Source of the DNA: Actinomycetota bacterium | GTDB lineage: Bacteria > Actinomycetota > Actinomycetes > Nanopelagicales > Nanopelagicaceae | Assembly: GCA_009705165.1 (NCBI GenBank) | Contig: WLCU01000018.1 | Location: 1-11,169 of the forward strand | Direction: 5' to 3' | DNA length: 11,169 bases | Shown here: positions 6,010 to 11,169 of the stretch, piece after piece | How the letters are laid out: each line of letters starts with the position of its first letter | Position numbering within the stretch: position 1 is the stretch's first letter | The notes under the pieces: model-generated | What the model saw: the letters and a program-made list of their open reading frames with translations, nothing else | Databases searched by the model: none | Told to the model about the DNA's origin: nothing | Position numbers and translations under genes: made by a program

Positions 6010-7265
6010 TCGACATTAAATTTATTCGTGACAATGCCGATGTAGTTCGCGCATCACAAATTGGACGCGGGGAAGATGCTTCAGTTGTTGATCAAATCAT
6101 CGCGATAGATGAAATCCGCCGTGAAGCAATTGAAAAGTTTGAAAAACTGCGCGCAGAACAAAATCTCTTATCTAAATCAGTGGGCGCAGCTAAAGGTGAT
6201 GAAAAAAGCGCACTTCTTGAAAATGCTAAAGAGCTTGCAAATAAAGTAAAAGAGGCAGATTCAAAAAGAGCCGAAGTTGAAGATCAAACCAAAGCTTTAG
6301 TTATGCAGCTTTCAAATATTTTAGATCCAGATGCTCCAATTGGCGGAGAAGCCGACTTTGTTGTTCTTGAACATGTTGGAACCCCACGCGTTTTTGATTT
6401 CGAACCAAAAGATCATGTTGAGCTTGGAAAACTATTAGGTGCAATTGATACCGAGCGCGGTGCAAAAGTTGCCGGATCTAGGTCTTATTACTTAACCGGC
6501 TCTGGCGCTTTATTAGAGTTCGCACTTGTTAACTACGCAATTTCATCTGCGCTTAAGTCAGGTTTTGTCCCAGTTATCCCACCAGTACTTGTTAATCCAG
6601 CGGCAATGGAAGGCACTGGTTTTCTTGGACAGGCCGCCGAAAATGTTTACCGCATCGAAAAAGATGATGTCTATTTAGTTGGAACATCTGAAGTTCCATT
6701 AGCTGCGATGCATATGGATGAGATTTTGTCAGGGGATAAACTCCCAATGCGTTATGCCGGATACTCATCATGTTTTCGTCGTGAAGCTGGAACGTATGGA
6801 AAAGATACGCGCGGAATTATCCGTGTTCACCAGTTCGATAAAGTCGAAATGTTTTCTTTCTGCCATCCAGATCAGGCCAAGGAAGAACACCAACGTATTT
6901 TGCAATGGGAAAAGGATTTCCTTAATGCAATGGAGATCCCATACCGAGTTATTGATGTGGCATCAGGAGATCTGGGATCTAGCGCTAACCGTAAATTTGA
7001 CTGTGAAGCTTGGGTTCCAACCCAGAACGCTTATCGCGAAGTAACAAGTACATCTAACTGCACTGAGTTCCAGGCGCGTCGATTAAACATCCGCTACAAG
7101 GATGCCGAAGGTACAAAAGCAGTTGCCACACTTAATGGAACGTTAGTTGCGATTCCACGCATGATTGTTGCGATTCTTGAAAACCATCAAAATGCGGATG
7201 GAAGCGTAAATATTCCAAAGGCATTGCAGCCATTTCTTGGTAAAGAACGATTTGAGTTGGTGTGA
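6006..7265 (+). CDS. serS: Seryl-tRNA synthetase
   Basis: Class II aminoacyl-tRNA synthetase that charges tRNA-Ser, and also tRNA-Sec where present, with serine. The 419 residues are the normal bacterial length. The N-terminal arm (about 1-110) is a charged antiparallel coiled coil, rich in K, E and A, that grips the long variable arm of tRNA-Ser. The catalytic domain shows GTSEVPL (226-232), motif 2 with FRRE (257-260) and [10 protein letters not shown] (274-283), [13 protein letters not shown] (347-359) and motif 3 [18 protein letters not shown] (378-395) with R385. ATG6006 overlaps the pheA stop by four bases, and the stop overlaps the GTG of the HAD gene by four, so it sits in the middle of a coupled operon. 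A tRNA-Ser gene lies 857 bases downstream. Confidence 0.98.
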   Translation: MIDIKFIRDNADVVRASQIGRGEDASVVDQIIAIDEIRREAIEKFEKLRAEQNLLSKSVGAAKGDEKSALLENAKELANKVKEADSKRAEVEDQTKALVMQLSNILDPDAPIGGEADFVVLEHVGTPRVFDFEPKDHVELGKLLGAIDTERGAKVAGSRSYYLTGSGALLEFALVNYAISSALKSGFVPVIPPVLVNPAAMEGTGFLGQAAENVYRIEKDDVYLVGTSEVPLAAMHMDEILSGDKLPMRYAGYSSCFRREAGTYGKDTRGIIRVHQFDKVEMFSFCHPDQAKEEHQRILQWEKDFLNAMEIPYRVIDVASGDLGSSANRKFDCEAWVPTQNAYREVTSTSNCTEFQARRLNIRYKDAEGTKAVATLNGTLVAIPRMIVAILENHQNADGSVNIPKALQPFLGKERFELV

Positions 7266-8074
7266 GTAAACGCCCAAAACTAATTGCAACAGATTTAGAT
7301 GGCACCATCGTTCAACATGACGGAACAATAACTCAACGAACAATTGACGCTTTTACTAAAGCTCATTCTTTGGGCATTCAAATTTACTTTGTTACAGGCC
7401 GCCCACCACGTTGGATGAATGAAATCCGTGATGCTTTTGGTTTTGGCGAAGCAATATGTGGAAACGGTGCGATGTTGTATGACTTGAGAAATCGCGAAGT
7501 TACCGAAGAATGGTTAATTTCAAAAGAAGATCAAATTGAAGTAGCTCGTCGTATGCGTAGTGCAATTCCTCAAATATCTTTTGCAATTGAAACTCATGAT
7601 TACTATCACCGAGAAAAATCTTACATTCCGCGCTGGGACATAGGCCTAGATAATGTTGGTGTAGAAAAAATTGAAGATGCGGCAAAAGGGCCAATATTTA
7701 AGATGTTAGCCAGATGCAGTGGCGGAGAACTAACCTCAGATGAAATGTTAGAAGTAGCATTAAAGGAATTAGACGGACTCGTAACAGTTACGCATTCAAA
7801 CCCAGTTGAATCACTACTTGAAATTTCTGCACTCGGAATATCTAAAGGAACAACCCTTGCAAAAGTTGCAACCCGTTTAGGAATTGACGCAGCAGATTGC
7901 GTTAGCTTTGGTGATAACCCAAATGATTTCCCAATGTTGCAATGGTGTGGACGTTCATATGCCATGGCCGATGGACACCCTGACGGAATCAAATATGCAA
8001 CTGATGTCGCGCAATCACACCACCTAGATGGCGTGGCAATGGTTATTGAAAAACTGCTAGATCTGCCCGCCTAA
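7262..8074 (+). CDS. Cof-type HAD-IIB family hydrolase (phosphatase)
   Basis: Haloacid dehalogenase superfamily phosphatase of 270 residues; the substrate is not predictable from sequence, since Cof/YidA-like enzymes act on sugar phosphates, pyridoxal phosphate or flavin mononucleotide. Motif I is D11LDGT with nucleophile D11 and acid D13. Motif II is T45 in FVTGRP, motif III is K195 in ISKG, and motif IV is GDNPND (217-222). The insert between motifs II and III (about 80-190) is the C2B cap of the IIB class. No membrane segment is seen. The start is GTG7262, overlapping the serS stop by four bases (GTGA); this directly gives [15 protein letters not shown]. serS followed by a HAD phosphatase is a recurrent actinobacterial pair, but no functional link is known to me. 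Confidence 0.94.
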   Translation: MSKRPKLIATDLDGTIVQHDGTITQRTIDAFTKAHSLGIQIYFVTGRPPRWMNEIRDAFGFGEAICGNGAMLYDLRNREVTEEWLISKEDQIEVARRMRSAIPQISFAIETHDYYHREKSYIPRWDIGLDNVGVEKIEDAAKGPIFKMLARCSGGELTSDEMLEVALKELDGLVTVTHSNPVESLLEISALGISKGTTLAKVATRLGIDAADCVSFGDNPNDFPMLQWCGRSYAMADGHPDGIKYATDVAQSHHLDGVAMVIEKLLDLPA

Positions 8075-8088
8075 TATCTGACCGATTT

Positions 8089-8115
8089 TTGACTAGGCCG
8101 GTTTTCAGGTAGCCT
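8089..8115 (+). promoter_or_regulatory. Putative promoter of tRNA-Ser
   Basis: TTGACT (8089-8094) resembles a -35 box and TAGCCT (8110-8115) a -10 box, seven bases before the mature tRNA 5' end. The spacer is 15 bases, shorter than the usual 16-18, which lowers confidence. Its place in the 48-base gap after the HAD stop suggests the tRNA is transcribed independently of the serS operon. Confidence 0.45.
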
Positions 8116-8122
8116 CTCCCAC

Positions 8123-8208
8123 GGAGGGCTCGCATAGCGGCCGAGTGCACCGGTCTTGAAAACCGGCAAACGAAAGTTTCGTGGGTTCAAATCCCACGCC
8201 CTCCGCCA
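8123..8208 (+). tRNA. tRNA-Ser(UGA)
   Basis: Class II tRNA. The acceptor GGAGGGC (8123-8129) pairs perfectly with GCCCTCC (8198-8204), followed by discriminator G8205 and an encoded CCA (8206-8208). The anticodon stem CCGGT/ACCGG encloses CTTGAAA with TGA at 8157-8159. The long variable arm has stem AAAC-GAAA-GTTT (8168-8179), diagnostic of tRNA-Ser. The T stem GTGGG/CCCAC encloses TTCAAAT. It reads UCN, mainly UCA, codons. Unlike the two tRNAs at the start of the window, it encodes CCA. A T-rich stretch (TTTTCTTT) follows directly and may aid 3' end formation. Confidence 0.97.
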
Positions 8209-8218
8209 GTTTTCTTTA

Positions 8219-8264
8219 AGCCTGTGGCTGAGTTCATAGCCCATACGCAGGGCTACTCCTAGCC
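8219..8264 (+). repeat. Alternating AGCC/GGCT blocks in the sdh upstream region
   Basis: Five complementary blocks alternate: AGCC (8219-8222), GGCT (8226-8229), TAGCCC (8237-8242), GGGCTA (8250-8255) and TAGCC (8260-8264). The best hairpin is TAGCCC/GGGCTA with loop ATACGCA, six perfect pairs. It excludes a second hairpin, GGCTA-CTCC-TAGCC. This could be an operator, a terminator of the tRNA-Ser transcript without a good T-run, or a switching leader. The rest of the 120-base gap (8209-8328) holds only the putative sdh promoter and ribosome-binding site. Confidence 0.45.
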
Positions 8265-8298
8265 GAAAATTCACTCCAAGAGGACACTTACGCCTTAG

Positions 8299-8307
8299 TG
8301 ATTTAAT
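8299..8307 (+). promoter_or_regulatory. Putative extended -10 of the sdh operon
   Basis: TGATTTAAT fits the extended -10 pattern, with TTTAAT one base off TATAAT. Transcription would start near 8314, leaving a short leader that holds only the ribosome-binding site. No convincing -35 is seen. If this is the main promoter, the AGCC/GGCT blocks lie upstream of it as DNA and not in the message. Confidence 0.35.
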
Positions 8308-8314
8308 TTCTCTA

Positions 8315-8320
8315 GAGGAG
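8315..8320 (+). promoter_or_regulatory. Ribosome-binding site of the sdh anchor gene
   Basis: GAGGAG lies eight bases before ATG8329 and is a strong Shine-Dalgarno match. It fixes the start of the membrane-anchor gene. Most other starts in this window have none, so this operon is translated in the classical way. Confidence 0.8.
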
Positions 8321-8328
8321 ACCAGCGC

Positions 8329-9129
8329 ATGTCAGGTGTTTTTTCACCAACGAGAGCAAAGATTAAAGAGCGCACACTGCGCACAGATAAGTGGTGGTTA
8401 CAACCACTTCTTACTTTCGGTGTTCTTTTCTCATTCATTATTTATGCAACGTTTCGCGCTTTTGAAAACGATAATTACTTTACAGAACCTTTAATCTCTC
8501 CTTTTTATTCACCATGTTTATCTGAAGCATGTGTTCCTGGCTCAACAATTTTTGGATTCACACCTGTAAGTGCGCAGATTCTTAACTTTGCCTTATCCCC
8601 AGCTCTAATTATTTTGATCTTCCCACTTGGTTTCCGCATGACATGTTATTACTATCGCAAGGCTTACTACCGTGCGTTCTGGCTATCACCACCAGCTTGT
8701 GCAGTTGCTGAACCACATGAAAAGTACAGTGGGGAAACTAAAGCTCCACTTATTTTACAGAATGCACACCGCTGGTTTTTCTACGCAGGTTTAGTATTCA
8801 ATGTTTTCTTAACCTATGACGCGATTATTTCTTTCAAAAACGAACAAGGCCAATGGGGACACATGAGTGTTGGGTCATTGGTTCTTCTTGTTAGCTCATC
8901 GCTTTTATGGTTCTACTCATTGTCATGTCACACATGTCGCCACACCGTTGGTGGACGTTTGAAGCATTTTTCAAAGCACCCAGTGCGTTACAAGCTTTGG
9001 ACATGGGTTTCAATTCTTAACCACAAGCACCAACAGTTCGCTTGGTACTCACTTGCAGCTGTGGCATTTGCCGACATCTATGTTCGCCAAGTTGCATCTG
9101 GCGCCTGGACAAACTTCTACTTCTTCTAA
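8329..9129 (+). CDS. sdhC: Succinate dehydrogenase membrane anchor (Sdh1-type, fused C/D)
   Basis: Membrane subunit of 266 residues that anchors SdhA and SdhB and passes electrons to quinone. It resembles the single anchor of mycobacterial Sdh1 (Rv0249c group, about 270 residues) and not separate SdhC and SdhD. Five hydrophobic helices lie at about 24-42, 83-105, 147-169, 179-199 and 238-255. Possible metal or haem ligands are C200-H201-T-C203-R-H205, plus H147, H232, H234 and the pair C63/C68. The mycobacterial Sdh1 anchor has been reported to hold a membrane-embedded Rieske-type iron-sulfur cluster; whether these residues do so here is inference. A strong ribosome-binding site fixes the start. 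The sdhA gene starts 12 bases after the stop. The symbol sdhC is by role only. Confidence 0.88.
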   Translation: MSGVFSPTRAKIKERTLRTDKWWLQPLLTFGVLFSFIIYATFRAFENDNYFTEPLISPFYSPCLSEACVPGSTIFGFTPVSAQILNFALSPALIILIFPLGFRMTCYYYRKAYYRAFWLSPPACAVAEPHEKYSGETKAPLILQNAHRWFFYAGLVFNVFLTYDAIISFKNEQGQWGHMSVGSLVLLVSSSLLWFYSLSCHTCRHTVGGRLKHFSKHPVRYKLWTWVSILNHKHQQFAWYSLAAVAFADIYVRQVASGAWTNFYFF

Positions 9130-9133
9130 AGGA
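9128..9133 (+). promoter_or_regulatory. Ribosome-binding site of sdhA
   Basis: AAAGGA lies eight bases before ATG9142 and overlaps the stop codon of the anchor gene. It supports this start for sdhA and close translational linkage of the two genes. Confidence 0.7.
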
Positions 9134-9141
9134 AATCGAAT

Positions 9142-11022
9142 ATGACATTAGAACGCCATAACTACGACGTCCTCGTAATTGGAGCAGGTGGTGCAGGTTT
9201 ACGTGCAGCAGTTGAAGCCCGTGAAGCAGGATTGCGTGTAGCAATCATCTGTAAATCATTATTCGGCAAGGCCCATACCGTGATGGCAGAAGGTGGCGCC
9301 GCTGCATCTATGGGAAACGTTAATGACAATGACAATTGGATGGTGCACTTTCGCGACACAATGCGCGGCGGAAAATTCCTTAACCATTACAGAATGGCAG
9401 AACTACACGCCAAAGAAGCACCAGATCGCATCTGGGAGCTAGAAGTATGGGGCGCGCTCTTTGATCGCACCAAAGAAGGAAAGATTTCTCAACGCAACTT
9501 TGGTGGACATGAATATCCACGCCTTGCACACGTTGGTGACCGAACCGGCCTTGAATTAATTCGAACAATGCAACAGCGCATCGTTGCTTTGCAACAACAA
9601 GATGGTCGCGATTTTGGCGACATGGAAAGTCACATCAAAGTATTTGCAGAGTTAACAATTACAGATATTTTGAAAGAAAACGGAAAAGTTTCTGGCGCAT
9701 ATGGATACTGGCGTGAAAGCGGTTCCGAAGTTTTATTTGAAGCACCGGCAGTCATTATTGCAACTGGTGGAGTTGGAAAAACTTTCAAAATTACTTCTAA
9801 CTCCTGGGAAGGCACAGGCGATGGCCATGCACTTGCCCTGAAAGCTGGCGCAAATCTTGTTGACATGGAGTTCTTACAGTTTCACCCAACAGGAATGGTC
9901 TGGCCACCTTCTGTTCGAGGAATTTTAGTAACTGAGTCAGTTCGCGGTGAAGGCGGAGTTCTTACAAACACCAATGGCGAACGCTTTATGTTTAATTACA
10001 TTCCAGAAGTATTTAAAAAGATGTATGCCGACAATCCTGAAGAAGCAGATCGTTGGTATACAGATCAAGATAACAACCGACGTCCGCCAGAACTATTGCC
10101 ACGCGATGAAGTTGCGCGCGCAATTAACACTGAAGTTAAAGCTGGACGCGGTACCGAACACGGTGGCGTTTTCTTAGACGTATCTAAGCGTTTATCTGCC
10201 GAAGTCATTAAAAAGCGACTTCCATCTATGTGGCACCAGTTCTACGAATTAGCCGGAGTTGACATTACAAAAGAGCCAATGGAAGTTGGACCAACATGTC
10301 ACTACGTTATGGGTGGTGTTGAAGTAGAACCAGATACTGCAGCCGCAGTCGGCGTTCCAGGATTATTTGCTGCCGGTGAAGTTGCTGGCGGAATGCACGG
10401 TTCAAACCGTCTAGGTGGAAACTCACTGACAGATCTTTTGGTATTTGGTCGTCGCGCCGGTGCTGGAGCTGCTGAATATGTAAAGAGCAGTGGTAAAAAC
10501 CCAGTTAGTGATGCTGCAATTACTGCCGCTGCAGCCAAGATTCAAGCACCATTTGATCGTGCGGGCGGAGAAAACTCATACTCCTTACACGCCGAACTTC
10601 AAGAAGTTGCTCATAATCTTGTTGGAATTATCCGAACAGGCACCGAGCTACAAGATGCAATTGAAAAGATTGCAGATATTAGAAAGCGAAGTGCAAATGT
10701 TTCTGTAAGTGGTGGACGAAAGTTCAACCCTGGTTTCCACTTAGCTTTTGATTTAGACAACATGTTATTAGTTGCCGAGAGCACTGCAAAGTCTGCAATT
10801 AAACGTGAAGAATCACGCGGTGGACACACACGCGATGATTTCCCAGGAATGAATAACAAATGGCGACAAATTAACCACATCGCATCATTTGATGGCACAC
10901 AAGTAAATGTTCGCGAACAAGCTCTACCAATGTTGCCTAAAGAACTCTTTGATCTCTTTGATGTTCATGAGTTGGAGAAATACATGACACCGGAAGAAAT
11001 TGCGAAAGGCGGTTCCAACTAA
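9142..11022 (+). CDS. sdhA: Succinate dehydrogenase flavoprotein subunit
   Basis: Catalytic subunit that oxidises succinate to fumarate on the cytoplasmic face and passes electrons through FAD to SdhB. The 626 residues are complete. The FAD-binding GAGGAG (14-19) follows a short N-terminus. H45 in KAHTVMAEGG is the predicted site of covalent FAD attachment. Substrate-site residues include FHPTG (247-251, H248), RGEGG (268-272), R321, H387 in CHYVMGG, and R423 in MHGSNRLGGNS. The usual flavoprotein C-terminal helical domain ends the protein. Length and motifs match the Sdh1 (Rv0248c-like) group rather than the Sdh2 group; that assignment is from remembered family features. The gene has its own ribosome-binding site and overlaps the sdhB ATG by one base (TAATG). 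Confidence 0.97.
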   Translation: MTLERHNYDVLVIGAGGAGLRAAVEAREAGLRVAIICKSLFGKAHTVMAEGGAAASMGNVNDNDNWMVHFRDTMRGGKFLNHYRMAELHAKEAPDRIWELEVWGALFDRTKEGKISQRNFGGHEYPRLAHVGDRTGLELIRTMQQRIVALQQQDGRDFGDMESHIKVFAELTITDILKENGKVSGAYGYWRESGSEVLFEAPAVIIATGGVGKTFKITSNSWEGTGDGHALALKAGANLVDMEFLQFHPTGMVWPPSVRGILVTESVRGEGGVLTNTNGERFMFNYIPEVFKKMYADNPEEADRWYTDQDNNRRPPELLPRDEVARAINTEVKAGRGTEHGGVFLDVSKRLSAEVIKKRLPSMWHQFYELAGVDITKEPMEVGPTCHYVMGGVEVEPDTAAAVGVPGLFAAGEVAGGMHGSNRLGGNSLTDLLVFGRRAGAGAAEYVKSSGKNPVSDAAITAAAAKIQAPFDRAGGENSYSLHAELQEVAHNLVGIIRTGTELQDAIEKIADIRKRSANVSVSGGRKFNPGFHLAFDLDNMLLVAESTAKSAIKREESRGGHTRDDFPGMNNKWRQINHIASFDGTQVNVREQALPMLPKELFDLFDVHELEKYMTPEEIAKGGSN

Positions 11023-11169
11023 TGGCGCGCAAACTTAATCTTCGCATTTGGCGTGGAGACTCAACATCTGGTGAGTTAAAAGATGTTCAAGTAGATGTCA
11101 ACGAGGGCGAAGTTGTTCTCGATGTAATTCACCGCGTACAAGCTACCCAAATGGGCGATTTAGCGGTTC
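11022..11169 (+). CDS. sdhB: Succinate dehydrogenase iron-sulfur subunit, N-terminal part
   Basis: Only the first 49 codons are in the window; the gene runs off the end. The translation begins MARKLNLRIWRGDSTSGELK and continues with VNEGEVVLDVIHRVQATQ and then LAV, which is the N-terminal plant-type ferredoxin fold of SdhB before its first [2Fe-2S] cysteines. The subunit carries three iron-sulfur clusters that wire SdhA to the membrane anchor. The same VNEGEVVLD-IHR-QATQ pattern occurs in the mycobacterial Sdh1 iron-sulfur subunit. ATG11022 shares its A with the sdhA stop (TAATG), so translation is coupled. Confidence 0.93.
   Translation, partial: MARKLNLRIWRGDSTSGELKDVQVDVNEGEVVLDVIHRVQATQMGDLAV

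Noticed and set aside
7621..7992. 123-codon minus-strand frame inside the HAD gene
   Set aside because: It is antisense to intact HAD motifs, including GDNPND, and looks like a codon-bias shadow.
8071..8274. Open frame on the minus strand across tRNA-Ser, with WDLNPRNFRLPVFKTGALG
   Set aside because: This is the well-known false protein made by translating the antisense of tRNA-Ser. It coincides exactly with the tRNA and has no independent support.
10611..10898. 95-codon minus-strand frame inside sdhA
   Set aside because: It is antisense to conserved flavoprotein sequence and has no recognisable features.
1..11169. Mobile elements, CRISPR arrays, toxin-antitoxin or defence genes
   Set aside because: I looked for transposases, terminal repeats, regularly spaced direct repeats and small gene pairs and saw none. 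The genes are housekeeping genes on compact operons.

Overview
The window looks like chromosomal, origin-flanking DNA from a small-genome, low-GC actinobacterium, probably a freshwater acI type (Nanopelagicales: Planktophila/Nanopelagicus-like). Three things suggest this. The block tRNA-Ile, tRNA-Ala, ppiA, rhomboid, crgA, trpG/pabA, pknB, pstP is an actinobacterial arrangement usually found just downstream of gyrA. CrgA and a PASTA kinase are typical of Actinobacteria. The DNA is AT-rich with AT-ending codons, short gaps and 1-4 base gene overlaps. The taxonomic call is inference.

Layout. Positions 1-120 hold the 3' end of a tRNA (probably Ile) and a full tRNA-Ala(UGC). Next come ppiA (cyclophilin), whose start lies four bases after the tRNA, and a rhomboid protease gene. 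A 56-base convergent gap carries a cluster of DnaA-box-like 9-mers. crgA (minus) and trpG/pabA (plus) diverge. trpG/pabA then meets pknB (minus) tail to tail, with the two stop codons sharing one TTAA. pknB is translationally coupled to a short PP2C phosphatase gene (pstP), its presumed antagonist.

A 33-base divergent promoter region (4465-4497) separates pstP from a tight plus-strand operon: glycerophosphodiester phosphodiesterase, pheA (prephenate dehydratase), serS and a Cof-type HAD phosphatase. A tRNA-Ser(UGA) gene with its own promoter-like sequence follows, close to the synthetase that charges it. A 120-base leader with alternating complementary AGCC/GGCT blocks then precedes an Sdh1-type succinate dehydrogenase operon: a fused membrane anchor, the flavoprotein sdhA, and the first 49 codons of sdhB, cut by the window end.

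How the genes work together. crgA, pknB and pstP belong to cell-wall growth and division signalling. trpG/pabA and pheA both act on the chorismate branch (anthranilate or aminodeoxychorismate; phenylalanine). serS and tRNA-Ser form a charging pair. The sdh genes form a respiratory complex linking the citric acid cycle to quinone. I find no mobile element, CRISPR array or clearly novel system. The most interesting signals are the DnaA-box cluster, the AGCC/GGCT leader, likely leaderless starts at very short divergent regions, a condensed and rearranged origin-proximal gene order, and start-proximal patches of GC-ending codons.
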